Shown in pieces: positions 14,329-60,600 of a stretch of 64,000 bases of DNA; the first letter of the stretch is position 1; every line of letters begins with the position of its first letter. The translations under genes and the position numbers were made by a program. Where the stretch lies: positions 8,876,501 through 8,940,500 of the forward strand of contig NC_134281.1 of the NCBI RefSeq assembly GCF_949628215.1. Reading direction: 5' to 3'. The notes below the pieces were generated by a model that was given only the letters and a program-made list of their open reading frames with translations, was not told the origin of the DNA and did not search any database. The stretch comes from Phalacrocorax aristotelis. Lineage: Eukaryota > Chordata > Aves > Suliformes > Phalacrocoracidae.

Positions 14329-17363
<3,035 letters not shown>

Positions 17364-17560
17364 CTCGAGGCCAAGATCTTTGTGATCTCTAAGCAACTTG
17401 AGTAATAGCAAACAGGTGAATTCAAGCACTGCCCTGTGAAAGCAGCCTGCTTGCAGCCATGTCCTATCAATAACATAAATGCTATCTGGTGATCACAGAG
17501 CCGGCTAAATACATCTGTCTAAAGCAGCCCCTGTAAGGCAGCACTGCTGGGTGGGCAAAT
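17364..17560 (-). promoter_or_regulatory. SNTN: Putative SNTN 5' flank with ciliary-gene-like motifs
   Basis: Minus strand, just upstream of the start codon. A forkhead-like TGTTTGC lies at 17408-17414 and an RFX half-site-like GTTGCTTAGAGATC at 17384-17397. Motile-cilium genes are commonly driven by FOXJ1 and RFX factors, so the pair is plausible. However, both are weak matches and the transcription start site is unknown. Confidence 0.25.
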
Positions 17561-18329
17561 AGCATGGCTTCTATTTTATGTGAGAATTTGACAGAAACAA
17601 ATCAAACTAATGGAGCCTGAATCCTCTTAGATCTGTAGGGATGTAACTTTGCTTCAGGAATAACTAAGATGCTAAATCCATTCAGCTATACACATTATCA
17701 TTTTAATGGGAAACTATTCTAGCGTGGGCTAATATAACTTGCCCCAAGCTATAAAGTGAGTTGTTCCTATAGACAGACTCAGAAACCAACTGTTTCCCAG
17801 TTCCTGACCTAGCATTCATCCTAGGTAAGCATGCTTGTGCTCTAATATTTATTCCCCCGGCACAGTGCAAAGAGGAGATCTGTTCTTACCCTGAAGCGCC
17901 TGCAAAGCAGCATCCAGCACGGAGCCTCTGCTTCGGTTTCTACCCAAACGGATAGTGCCTGCTTCCAAAAGCAGCTCAGAGCCATATGGCAGAGCAGTTG
18001 CGCATGAGAGGAGCTTGAAGGGCTCCGATGAACTTTGTTATTTATTGGCATTGATATCGCTATTAGAAAACACACAGCTTGTCACACTGCCTATCTCTGC
18101 GCATGGTGTCCTTTCTGCAGATCCTTTGCCTAGAGGTGTCTGGACAGGATAACTTCGACCTGAAAGACCAAGCGGCTGTTTTAAACCCAGGGCGGTCTGT
18201 TAGTAGGTAGTGACTTCAACTGGTTCATCCAGCTCATCATTCCTGGTGAAAGGATAAAACACTGTTGTTAAAACTACCCAGGATGAGACTTTATGTAACA
18301 GGACATGCAAAGGAGACTGCAACAGATGG

Positions 18330-18680
18330 CCTAGAGAATTAAAATGTTTTCTTCATTTAGTAGAAGCTAAATTACTGAAGGCTAATGAATAAGGATGTTC
18401 ACCACCTTACTGTTCCTGGATTTTAATTATCTTAAAAAGCATGGGAAAAGAGAACCTTTAATTTTCCATCTAAGAGTGTCATTACTCAAACAATTCAGAG
18501 CCTTTTCTGAGAGGTTTAAGCTGTCTTAGATCTCTAGTGCGTTCTTTAGGACTGGCTCATGAATAAAACAGCCTGTAATTGCAATGACGCAGCCAAAACA
18601 CATATAATCAATGCTCATTATCCCATCAATTAACACACTAAAATTAAACAAGAATTCAGGCTTAGTAATCTGCCATCAGC
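18330..18680. promoter_or_regulatory. Candidate conserved non-coding block upstream of SNTN
   Basis: AT-rich and free of recognised repeats and open frames. It has dense TTTTAATTATC, CATCAATTAAC and TAATTGCAATGACGCAG motifs, which suggest homeodomain and bZIP-type sites. It lies about 1 kb upstream of SNTN and about 5.3 kb past the SYNPR 3' end. The call rests on composition and motifs only. Confidence 0.25.
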
Positions 18681-21600
18681 TAAAAAAAAAAGAGTCTTGA
18701 TATCATGTTGAAGTGATAATTCCCTTTCACATCTGTTGAACCGTACAACAAGGCATGAAAAGCCTTACATGCCGGTTAATCCGCAGAATGGTAATGTTTG
18801 GTCTTAGCATCCAAGGTAAAAATGAGAGTGAGAAACAGACTCTGTTGCATGTTTATCAGCTACAGGCAGTGCTGTGAGCTCGCTGGCAAAGCCAGCCCTC
18901 TGTGTTTTGGGCTCTTTCCACCACAGATCAGATTTCAGCTCACAGGTTTTTTAATCTAACCAACTTCTGAGAGCCTGAGCTCTAGAACAGGTGATTTGCT
19001 TTGCTGCGGTAATAACAAGTTCAAGCAAGCCTGGGGTACGTTATCCCTCTAGGATATACTAATTAGCATATGCAGGAGCAGTAGTGCCTAATAGATAACG
19101 GGTACCGCAAGGATAACCCTTGCCTTTGCTGACGATCATCTTTGAAGACAGCAAGATTTTGGCTGCGTGTGTTGCTCGGTCAGCAAGGTATGCAGGGCGC
19201 CAAGCCATCTGCTCTGTATCTATTTTGATACACACTATTTATGTTTGAAATATCCAGGTGCTTTTCTTGGTCAATTTTTAGATGTTTCACACTTTAACAA
19301 TATTGTCTGTGCAAAATACGCAACCTGACACTTAAAACTGCAAGTCCTTTACAGGCAGTTCACTTAAAATAATTGTCACTGCAAAAAGCTGCAGTCTCCA
19401 CTTCACTTTTGGTATTTTCCCAGAGTTTTCCCATTCTTTTAAGTACTTTCTGAAATTCAAGATGATGTACGTTGTGAAATACATGTGTGATGGAGCCCTG
19501 GCTCCCTTAGAGATGGCCCTGCAACACTCGGCAGGGGCAGGCGTGGGCATGCCTGCGGCAGGCAGGCATAGCCGAGGGACAGAGCCACAAGGGAATTCTT
19601 AAAACTGAAGATGCATTCACACTGTTAGCAACTCAGACTTTATTTCTCAGGTGAACTGTTCAGCAGCTGCAGGAGATGTGCTGCTAACTTGCACCCAGGG
19701 AGGTAGTAGCTTGATTTCTTTGTGACCAGAATATGGTCATTTTTATCTTACAGGATATGTGTATTTTTTTCCGTTTTCAAGACTGAGAAGCCCTCTGCTC
19801 CATCTTAACCCACAGCTACAGCCCTATACTATTTTTTTCTTGCTCCACCTCTTTGAAATCAATGATTTAATATAGGAAAAGATAGCGGAAGCAGCAGGTC
19901 TGATGTGCTCACTGCAGTTGGTCTCTCAACACCAGCCACAACCTGTGGTGCCCCTGCACTGTCCGTGCCCCTTCTGCTTGGGCAAGCGGGCTCAGCCCTG
20001 CTGGGGAATGATCTTCTCTTCTGCATGGTGGTGTGCAAAGAGAAGACACAACTCAGCACAGGTTAAGGAGGGGATTTAACCAGCTCAAGGGATCAATAGC
20101 TGTGCTGCTGCAGCAGGCAGTCTGCTTTGCACGACTAAGTTAGCTAATGGCCACTCACCCCTCTGGTCGCAGAGCCAAACTGGCTCCTGCTCACCAGCAG
20201 CTGGTTTACCTGTGCTAACACACTGCTGAGCATCCAGAAAAAAAAAATCAAAACCTGAACCCCTGCATTTATTCCACGAGACAGTGAATGTGGAGGATAA
20301 ATAAAATCAAAGGGTGAGTGTTTCCTACCCATTTGTTTCTTCATCACCATGCCTTTTGGGGAGCGTGCTGCTGCTCCCATCTGTGCTGGGATGGCATAAG
20401 TGATGTGTTGTGTGTCCCAGGAACATCTGCCTCTTGGCCATCACTGTGGTTTTTTAAAATACCTTTTCGTAGCCAATTTGATTTCACTCAAGGGTGAAAT
20501 CTGCACCAGTATTTATCCATATCGGTTGTGCCAGGCAGTTTGCTGACCGGTGCCCGATGGTTAACCTGTGACCAGCGCTCCTCCGGGTAATGCAAAACAC
20601 TGCCCCGCAGGGCACGCTCGGCGGGTCTGTGCAGGGGTTGGAGTGAGAAGGAAACCCTGGCTGGGAGGCATCGATGGGTCAGCCCATCTCTCCTACCGCA
20701 CACATGGGAGATAACGCTGCCCAGCCTGGAATTTAGCTCAGGGGTCACAAATATTTAAAATATATATGAATCCTAATGCTGAGACAGAGCAGGTAAAATG
20801 TTATTTAAGAAAAGCTGTTAGAATTGGTCTGTCTGCAGGGAAACATTGTCATTATGTCCAGGCATTTTTCAGACGTGGTACAGCACTTTGGCCAAAATAC
20901 GTTCGTGCCTCATATGGGGGCAGCCAGGGAGCAGAGCGGCTGCGGGGATCCCCTGCGTGCAGGCACCCAACTCCCCCGGTTTCTTTGAAAAGCTGACGGA
21001 TAAGGCATGAGCCCAACATTTTTGGTATGATATTCATTTTCAGAGGGAAGCCTGAAAATGCTATTACCAAGTAATTTTTCCTCTGAGAAATGTTTTATTA
21101 TAGGACATTTAGACTTTAAAAAGGCAGTTAAGCTCATAAAAAAACCTAAAATCTTATTAAAGGACACAACAATAAAAATGTAAGAAAAGAAACTGGTAGC
21201 TAAATGCAACAAATGGGATGCCCCCTGGTCGATTATTAACATTTCATATCAAAATCCTAAGATCTTCATACTGAGGATGTAGGGCATTGATGAATGATGG
21301 GACAATCAGCACCAGATATTAATCCTAAAATACAGATTTTTGCTGCAGTTAGAAAATTGTAGGAGAAAAAGCTCTTGGGTTTAGTAGCAGGAGAGAATAA
21401 GAAGTAACCTTGAAAAAGAACAGTTAAGTGAGGGAGAGCATAAGGTAAGTAGCCCATCCATTCACATAAATAAAGATTTTGATTAAAATATGGCTTAAAA
21501 CTAGTACACAGAGGACTAAACACTTATGCCGTGACATGGCATAATATGAGAATAACTTTTTCCCTGAAGGATGAAACAGTAAGTGGCAATTTTTACTACC

Positions 21601-23496
21601 TGTCTGTAATATTAACTGTGAAATTCTGGAGATGTTGTCAGAAGCAGAATATAGACAGGTACAGTAAGTGTTCCATGCAACTGCCTTCTCCATCAGTACA
21701 TCAGAGATTCAGCCAGTGGTAATTCAGGGCTAGAGCCCAATTTGCTCAGTGAAATTGAGAGCATATACAGATTAGAAATAATTAACCTAATCAGGTCAGG
21801 CAATTGCAATATGAATTCATGCAACAGGAGCACAAACTTTCTCCAAGTCCTGGCCATCACTGAGACTCTGTTATGGGCAGCTCGATGGCCGTGGTTAAGA
21901 TTTGATCAGTCATTGGGCAAGTATCTCACAATAGAAAAAATACCCTGTCAAGCAGGGGCACAGTCCTGCAGGCTGGATTTGTATCTAAATTCATCCTTGC
22001 CTCCCTGTTGTGCTGGGCAGGGAGCAAAGCAGGCTGCAGAGCCACTGGGTACCCACAGTGGTGCTCCCTGCCCCCTCCAGCCCTCTCCATGGAGGGGATG
22101 ATGCTGCAGCTTTGCAAAGTGCATCCCCTCCCCAGTCCAGAGCAATGGGGAAACCCTAGAATTGTGCCTAAGCATGTCCCTTCCTTGGCCTCTGAGGCAC
22201 CTGGAGAGAAAGTCCTGTGCTCCCACCTCCCCTGCCACACTCGCAGAGGTACCTGCCTCTCCTCCACAGCTCAACCCTTGATAGTGCAAACACGTTCCCA
22301 TCTCGGGTAGCTGAGAAATGGGCTATAAAGAGAAACACATGGGAAAACAGGAGGGACAGCACAGAAGATCAAGGAACATGTTTTTTCCCAGGCTGACCTA
22401 GTTATTTAACTAACTGGCAGATGAAGTAGGTAGATGAACTGGTAGATGAAGAATGATGAAGTAGGAAAGCAATCATTCTGCTAGCAGCAGTTTCACAGAG
22501 GATGCTCGAGTTTACTTAGCTATTTGTCTTAAACCCAGGAAACACCAAATACAGCCTTTTCCATCTTGCTGCTCAACACTTTGCTAAACAGTCACTATTC
22601 CCAGTTCAAATAAACTTCAGATTTCTCAACAATTGCCAAAGGGTGTGATAAGAGTTGAATCCAAAGGAACACGGAGGAAACATTCAGATACATTTTCTTA
22701 TATAACAGAGACAAGCGCATGCATCATTTTTGTTTTCTCTTTTGCTGCTGCCATACTATATTAATCTGAGAAGCTATAGATGAAGAGGTTTTTCATGCCT
22801 CCTAATTCACAGTGAAGACTATAGTCCCCAAAGGATAGCAACCAGCTCAACTGTTCTGTGTGGCAGCAAGGACCTAACGTACCTGTGAATGTCTGGCCAA
22901 CTGGGTAAAGCAAAGGGCGAGTCTTTCATGAAAACTCGTGCCCCTTTCACTACTTTTGTCAACTCTTCTACCAGCTCTGCCCTTCATGAGGAAATCTTAG
23001 ATTTAGAGTTCTGCAAATAATACCCAAAGTAAGTCATCATCTTAATTCTGTCCCCAGTCTTGTATTAGAAACTGCCCTTTCTCCAGGGGTGTCACCTCCT
23101 GAGGGCTTGAAAGCTGCAGTTCCAGTGCTCACATGGTTACACAAGAATTTCAGCTTCTTTGAAATGCGGGAATGAACTTCAGCAAAACTCAAGTTTCTTA
23201 CCCTCAGCATTGGATAGAAAGTTTGGAAATGGGACTTTACTGATCTAGGTGGAAAAGTTGATGAAGAGAAAGCTAGTTGACTAAAAAACCTCTATCTATT
23301 TCTAGTGGAAAGGCTTTGATGACCCAACTTGGGATACTCCTGATCAACCAATACAAAGTGGGTTAAAAAAAAAAAAGTATGACTATGTGGGAGGGGGCAT
23401 CAAAAGCATATATCCCATCCCCACCCCTTGCATCCCGTGCCACACACACAGATTTTACTTTCTCCTGGCTTGCCTATATCTAACTAGTTGCAAACT

Positions 23497-23513
23497 AAAA
23501 AAAAAAAAAAAAA
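23497..23513. repeat. A17 homopolymer
   Basis: A run of 17 A residues on the plus strand. The DNA before it does not look like a known retroposon or a processed gene copy, so I treat it as a simple repeat. Confidence 0.8.
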
Positions 23514-23944
23514 GAAGAACAAAAGAACTAAAAGCTGAAATAAAACTTTTCCTTGACCCAATAAATTCTATTTTGCTCTCATTTGGAATACCAGGACATT
23601 TAGATATTCCAGTTTGTCCTCTCTACTGCTCAAACATGACTTTCCAGCAATCCACAGAACTGAGACAGCACAGTACTGGGCTAGTCCTACTGACAGGTGG
23701 AAAGAGAGGTAGAGAGGCAGGCAGGTATTAAATTGCAGTTTTAATTTTTTTTTTAAACTTGTGATACTGACCTTTAATGACAAATGTCTGTAGAAGTGTC
23801 ATACTCCACTGTACATTAAAACAATCCTCAAAAATGTTGGAAAACAATAAGAATATGACCAATAAGGTCAAGCACAGGAATAATTATTTACCTTTAACAG
23901 TTTTCTTAGTTATTTTGCAGTGACATTTTAGTATTAACGTACTC

Positions 23945-25470
23945 TGAAAACATGCATTGTATGCAATAACTTTATTAGGGTCAAATAGATATCACAATAT
24001 AGATTCATCCACCGAGTAGCCATAAACTGGTTACAACAATCATAGAAGAGACTAAGCTGTTTTAAGCTAAGATGCTTTCAACATTACAGCTCATACAATA
24101 AGATTATATACCGATACACTTTGATTTAGAAATGCAGATGATCAGTTTTGATTAGTATATTGTGCTTCAGGCTTTCATTTGTGTCAACGTGTCCCACACA
24201 CTGTAGTGAGGAAGGGCTGCATTTCCCAAGGGAGAAATCCAAATGGGCTACAAGTCTGGCTCTGGCTATTTTAGGATGAGCTCCTCTGAGCCTGGGTTAT
24301 TTGGTCAATCCAGTTACATTCTCCAGTAGCACCAAGCTAGTGCTCAGAGCAGCAACAGAACAGAGGGATTTCTAACAATCTTGAAAGAGCACGAATGGAA
24401 AGGTTTTCTTATTACAAGCGGGTATAAAGGAATAGTTATGTTTTGTAAGGTCACAACAATACATGCGGTTTTCATGTTTTGCTGTATTAAGAAACAGGGC
24501 ATTTTCACATGGTTTTGTATACTGATATCTGCACCTCTGTTATCATAGTTAAATAAATACCTTTGTAAACATAGAACACAGTTACTTGGTCCTTATTTTC
24601 CACAGGTCACATTAAAAGATTCACAAAACATCCATAGAAATAGTGATTTATAGAATGAATACTTAGCTGAGTTAAATGGAATAAACATTGGTCAGGTATC
24701 ATATATACTACTGAATGCCATTTCAAGGAAAAACATTTCAGTTACAAAGCATTCAGAACTTGGGTAAGCCATATATTCAACTCTGCAAAATATATAAAAG
24801 ATGCATACTTCTTTTAAACACACATTTAACAAAATGTAGTGGCAGAAGTTGAGAAGTTCCATTTACACTGTCCAGACATTTGGTAGTATGAGACTGCTTA
24901 TCCATGCACTAAATTATGGATTACTCAGTTAACTAAAATAATAGCAAAATCTTCTGAAACAAAAAGGTATAACCAAAACAAATGTTCTGAAAAGTCACAG
25001 ACAGGCAGTTTTGAAAATTTAGGTGCCATGTTACATGCATGGATATACAGAATAATCCGTAGAAATAATAGTAAAACACTTTTGTTTTTCACCAAAATGC
25101 AGAAGGAAAGTCAGTTATATTATGCATATTAAATACTACAGACTTGAGGCTACAAAATGCTTCTACCATCTTAACACATACAAAACTACCATAAAGTTAT
25201 CTCTACAACATACTACAACACTGACTCCAGGTCACCACCTGCGATGAGCACATTCCCTGTATCTGGCTAGTCAGGGAAAAAAAGGCCACCTCCAGCCCTC
25301 CGGCCACCTCCCATCTGTCTCAGGAGGTAGGCTTGGATCTTCAATTGACATTACACAGCGTGTTGTAGTATTAATTTGTGTAAAACCCTTAGAAACCTGG
25401 TGCCACTGAAACTTGAGACCTGTTAGACTCTGTATGTGTGAGGGATGCAAGAGCTCGTGCTGTGTGAACC
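23945..25470 (-). other. SYNPR: SYNPR 3' UTR (predicted)
   Basis: About 1.5 kb of AT-rich sequence between the stop codon and the AATAAA at 23971-23976. It has no repeats and no long open frames. The length is in the range I would expect for a synaptoporin 3' UTR. The lower boundary is inferred from the hexamer, not from transcripts. Confidence 0.55.
23971..23976 (-). promoter_or_regulatory. SYNPR: SYNPR poly(A) signal AATAAA
   Basis: TTTATT on the plus strand reads AATAAA on the minus strand, about 1.5 kb past the SYNPR stop. It is the canonical hexamer I found after that stop. It is followed on the minus strand by T/G-containing sequence (TGCATGTTTTCAG). Cleavage would be near 23945-23960. 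An ATTAAA about 200 bases further on could serve as an alternative. Confidence 0.5.
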
Positions 25471-55295
<29,825 letters not shown>

Positions 55296-58202
55296 TCAAA
55301 AACAAACAACATTTTTGTTTTATTTCATTTCGGCAACCACCACAAGCAGATCCGTGCAGCAGCACCAGCCCCCTCGGGTCAGGTTATCCATCACTCCGTA
55401 CGCTCGAGGTGCTGCCATGCATTACTCCTGCACCCCTCCCAAAAGCCAATACAAACAAGTACAAAACGTGAAGCTCTGTTGCCGCAGACAGACACACCAC
55501 CTTTTGCCTGTGCCAGGCAACTCGGCCCTCCCCTCCTGTCCTGAACCCCATCTGGGATTCACAACCCAGGCAGCTACTTCAATCACCCAACTGACAGGCA
55601 AGCTTGGACAAGGGAAGGATGAATATTGACTGGGCATAACGAGTCAGTCTTTACCCAAATAAAACACTGGCAGAAGTACTTTTCAGGAACAACCGGGAGC
55701 AGCAATAGTGGACCAAGACAGTTCATGTGGCCGCCATCCCATTATATAGCAAAACACAAAATCATGCTGTCCCTCTTCCATTTAACATATGACTTGGAAA
55801 AAAATACAATTAATTTTTTTATTATTTTTCCTAAATTACTACCGTAATCTGGGATGGACACAGAGGTGCAGTAAAGTGCCACTCAGCGAAACAGACAAAA
55901 AAAAAACCAAGAAGTAGGATAAGCTCAGGCAAACTGGACAGGAACAAAGAGCTTGTGTGGTTCTGATGCAAGCCTGTATCGGATCTTAATCTTCCAGGAG
56001 AAAACAGTGAAGGAGGGCGTGTGCAGGCCTGAGACACATCAGCATTTATATTTACATCAAAGGTTCAATCAGAGGAATTGGAATCAGGAAACGGTATCTT
56101 AAAACATTGTTGATGTAGGCTTCCTTGGAAGCCCCTAAGCAGAAGTGAGGACAGCTTATTCATGCAGTTGTAATTTAAATTAAAGGACGGGCTAGATCTT
56201 TTTGATTGTAGCACTATAGATCTGAAGTAACCCATCGGCTCTAACAGAGTTATTCCGAGATCTGCAGTGGGACAGATCTGGGAAGTGACAAGTAGACTCC
56301 TGATCCCAGTCACAATTAAATAAGCTAAAAGCCAGCGACACAGAGGAAACAAACTGTGCACACATGTGAAAAGAAAATGTGTACTAGGACACTGAAAAAA
56401 TATACACCAAGCAAATATAATGGCAAAATAAAGGACTGAATGATTCAGTAAAAGCAATATGAAAAGATAATAAACAGAAAAAATAGACCTATCCTTGCTG
56501 CAGAAGGCTCTGCAAAACACACTGTTAATCAGAGTTCTCCCAGTTCGCAGCATGAGCAAGGCCAGATGTTTGAGCAGCCTTCTTGGACCTCAGCTTTGCA
56601 TGTGCTTGCTTTTCCCAGACACTGCCAGGTTACAGGGGCGACTCCTGAGCACTGGGGTAGGGAAAGCCTCCCCAACTGCAAGGTGATGTGCTGAGCACAG
56701 AGAATAACAGGAGAGCAATGCAAGCCCCCACCCTGCTACTTGCTTCCAATGTGACCAGGGCGTATCACACTGCAACGGTATTTAGGTGCCCAATGACAAG
56801 GAAAGGTGATAAAAACTTTGATTGAATCAATTCTTCATGCTGAGCTTGCTGAAAAGAAAGAAGGCTGAACTTTACTGTGAATTGACTTGTTAAATCTGTG
56901 CCATGAAATAAATGTTTCTACTATAACTTTAGTTATGACTATAACTGAACAGTATTACTTCATCCTAAGTGAGACGCTTCCTCTGTAAATACAAGAAGTT
57001 TCTGCCCTTACATGTAACACAGCAATGAAAATCAGTATTAATCATCTCAGTTTAATTTGTAAGGCAATGTCAGAAAACAATATATTAAGGAGAACAGGAT
57101 AGATTAGTGCTGACCTGCTTTCTGGCCTAATTAATGGAGTTGCAAATGCAAGTGTTTTGCAGATACACAGGGAGGCACAAAGATTAATGCAGTGATATAT
57201 AAAGAGGGAACTGAAGCTGCGGTGCGAGACAGACCTGCCATAAAGGAAGAGCCATCACCTCTCAGCATGGGGACAAGCAGAGGAAAGACATGCAATTGAA
57301 ATGCATCTCCTTTAATAAAGTATTGGAAATAAGCAACAATGTATACCACCATCTTTATTCACCAAGGCCATGGAGCCATGCCCAAAAACACAGCTCAGGC
57401 TGCTCCTTCTCAGAAGGGATCTCCTCCAGAGTTCCCAGTTTCTCCTCTCCCCTATTGAGAATATCTTTGACAGCGGACTCAGGCACCCGAAATCTCAGTC
57501 CCTCAGCCAGTTCAGATCTAGCCTTTACTCACTCTTTAGCCCCACATTCAGCTCTTAACCAGAGGCTTTTCAGATGCTTTCACTTGTTCAGCCTCCTTCC
57601 TCTCCTGCCTCAACCTACCAGGGCTGTGCACCAGTTTCCATCCTTAGTCAGCACAAGCTCTGCTGCAAGCACCCAGGCAGCACCCACAAGGCAGGTAGGA
57701 AAGGAAAAAGGACCCAGCTGGAGATTTTTATACTGAACTTCAGCAAGGCCTCAGCCAACCCGAGCTTGGCTCTCTGCCGTGGCTGAAGTAGAGGCTGCTA
57801 ACGGCTGGGATTGCCCAGCTGCCAGTAACGCCCCGTCGGTCCCCACAGCTGTGTGCCAAGGCTATGCAGCACCTTTTGGAAGCATATTTGTTTTGCATTG
57901 CGGGAGAACAGGATGAGGGCTGTAAATCTCTAGTATTTCACTGGGGTATCTTGGCCAAGCAGCAGGTATAATTCTCCTCTTGACCAAGCAGCCTCTGTGT
58001 TTTCCTTTTTTTTTTCCCCCCAAGTTTTGCTTTTTTATGTTGTCAGTGGAGCGCCTGGTGCATTAAGCCAAGATTTACTTGTTGGTTTTTGTGCACGTTG
58101 TAATTCTGTTGCAGTTGCAGGAATGCTGTAAACACCACTGTATTTTATTATAGCAGGATTTGTGTAAATGGCAGTTGTAAACCCCATAATGGGAGCTTTA
58201 TG

Positions 58203-58254
58203 GGCCAGATTCAATGAAACCTCCATCTGTGAGATAATTTTATTGAATCTGGCC
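58203..58254. repeat. 17-bp-stem inverted repeat
   Basis: The 13-base arms GGCCAGATTCAAT (58203-58215) and ATTGAATCTGGCC (58242-58254) are perfectly complementary. One G-T wobble and three more pairs extend the stem to 17 bp, leaving an 18-base loop. The GGCCAGATTC ends resemble the palindromic repeat type at 15.9 kb, so it may be a shortened copy. Confidence 0.7.
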
Positions 58255-60429
58255 TCTCTGAAATTGAAAAGTTTATGAAGAAAGGCAAAGCCTTTCCCTA
58301 CGTTCCTATTTACTCTTTGCCTATAAATCCACACTCAGCTCTAGTCCCATCTGCAGTATGCATGCACATTGCTTTTCCCCTTCGTATTAGATAAACCTCC
58401 CCAGCACAGAGTTACCTCTGGTTATCACATGGCTGTTGCCTCTCAAAGCTCAGCCCTGACAGCCAGTACTGCGCCTGCCTTTCCCAGAGGAGCAGCAGCC
58501 GCGAGAAACATGGTGCCCTTGAGGCAACAAATCTTGCTGCTGTGGCCATGCTGGGCTGCTCCTGCCCGCTGGCATGGGAGCAGGGCAAAGCCCAGCCATC
58601 CTCTGCACACCCCGTCCCTCCTGCAACAGCGATGCAATGGGGAGGTTGGTGGCTTCGCCCCTGTCTGGAGCCTTGCGGGAAATGGAAAATGCCCATTCCC
58701 CAGCCTGAATCAGCAGTCCACGGTTGATGTGGGCTAACACCTCAAGCAAGCATCACACTGTTTGATGTGCACTGTTGAAGCACTTACCAATCCACCTGGT
58801 GAGGGCATAGACCAAAGGGAGGGAGAGGAAGAGGCATGGTTTGTGCTGCCTGGCATTGACCGGAGCAATGCGCATCTCCCATGTCCAGTTCAGCCTGGCT
58901 GGAAGATCACCCTTCTTCCACATGGTTTCAGACACATCTCTAATGAAGCAGCACATCTCTGAAGTTCGCAATGCCTTTCTGTATGGTGACTAACACCCCA
59001 TCCTCTGCTCGAGTTATGGTGATATTCCCTCTATTAACTTGCAGCCTTGGCCTCCGCTATTGGTAAATTTTTGTAAGGAAGTCGGGTAAATCCCGTAGTC
59101 TAACTTAATCAACAGAAATTATATTTATTATGGTACTGTGCAATAATAAACAGCCTTCACTGTCAAACCAGATTTGCATGTTTTAAACATCAGTTGGCTC
59201 CTTAGCACATTGAGAAAAAATAGCAATATAATTTCCCGCAGAGCATGTGCTTCTCACACCAGCTCAGGGCAGACAAAGCTTCATCAGCTGATTTACGGGA
59301 TCAGCTGGAAGACCTCCTTCTTCTGATGCCAGGCTTCAACGCAATGGCAATGGATCCTCTAATTCAGTATTCAGGAGCTGTTACTTATCCAGACTCCAGA
59401 CTCAAGGCTGGTCCCCTTGTTTCCCCGCCCAGCTGTCCTCGGTGGTCGGGGGCTCAGGGCGTGGGATGCCCTGGGGGAGCTGAAGTCCCAGCTGTGCATT
59501 AGACAGTTGGCAGTGCCTCAGCCTGTGACCCCAGACATCACTCATCCCACTGCGGAAGGGAAAAATGGTTTGATTTCCCATTGCTTCTCTGTGCTTGGCT
59601 TTCCGACAACTCCTCTCAATGCCTGCTGAGCGACAGGCTCTATGTGTGCACCAGAAGAAGGCAGAAGGGTTCCTGACAAGGCGAATTAAAAGGCTTATGC
59701 AGAGCATGTTACAGCTAAAACATCCTGTTAGGAAGATAACACTGTCATTTAAAATTGATGAAACTTTTATATAAGCCACTTGCTTTTCCTGGGAGCACTT
59801 CTGCCCCGTGCAGCAGCCTTTGGCAGCTCGCTGGCTGATGAGATAGAGCTGTCCTGGAGATGCATCCCGAATCCCCCCCACCGCTGCAAAGGGGAGATCC
59901 TCGCTTCGCCTGAGGGCTCCTTGGCCACTTCTCCAGGACGGTGAGATCTTAAAAGGAAACCCTGTCCGTCTCGCCTGGAGTTAAGCTGTAGTGACTGAAG
60001 ACACGCTGTGAGGGACACGTAACTCGCTATGTGGGTTGGTCTTCAACACTTTCACTGGGGGCTGAGGAAGGAAAATGGCAATGAACCTGCTGGGTGCTTT
60101 CCCCAGGAGGTCCCTCCTGGCCCCCCCACTCATGCCCTAACATTGGAAAGGCAAGGGGAACTCCTGACACTTTTAAAGAGCAACCTGAAATATTTGAAAC
60201 GCCTACTCTTTTATTAGTCATTTTACACATTCAAAGTGTTTTACAAAGACCTAATTTTCTGGCATCATTTCTGGATGTAAGACTTCCCTTTCTTTGGATC
60301 TCCATAATAAAGAGACTGCAAAATGTTTGCCAAATGTTATATTGCTTTACACTTTCTGCCGCTCACCGTGGCTGACGGCGCATGTGAGAGTGGGGAGGGA
60401 GCACGCCGCTCCGAGGGCCCTGGAGACAG

Positions 60430-60600
60430 GTGCCCGCAGCCAGCATCGCTAACCCTGCAGAGTGTCTCATTAAACTGAGATTATTTATTTATAGAGCAGA
60501 ACCAGTAACTGAACATTATTATTAAGACTGTAAAAGGATGATTCAAAGGCACTAAATGATTGTACAGGAAAACATTTACTGCAGAGCTGATGGCCCAAAA
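60430..60600. promoter_or_regulatory. Candidate conserved non-coding block
   Basis: AT-rich, with CATTAAACTGAGATTATTT and TATTATTAAGAC motifs, no repeat signature and no open frame. It lies in the upstream SYNPR intron. Composition is the only evidence. Confidence 0.2.

Larger units (their letters stand above)
17564..23944. other. Intergenic spacer between SNTN and SYNPR
   Basis: About 6.4 kb without a recognisable exon. It holds an AT-rich candidate regulatory block at 18330-18680, a modest CpG-containing patch at about 20480-20960, and a 17-base A run at 23497-23513. Open frames such as those at 21926-22301 overlap on both strands and carry no motifs. Confidence 0.7.

Noticed and set aside
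23497-23513. A17 run considered as the tail of a processed pseudogene
   Set aside because: The bases before it do not read as a known coding or 3' UTR sequence, and no direct repeats flank it.
58353-58380. A minus-strand ATGTGCATG that could mimic the synaptoporin start (Met-Cys-Met)
   Set aside because: The following codons read H-T-A-D, not the V-I-F-A-P expected, and no GT donor follows at the right place. Chance match.
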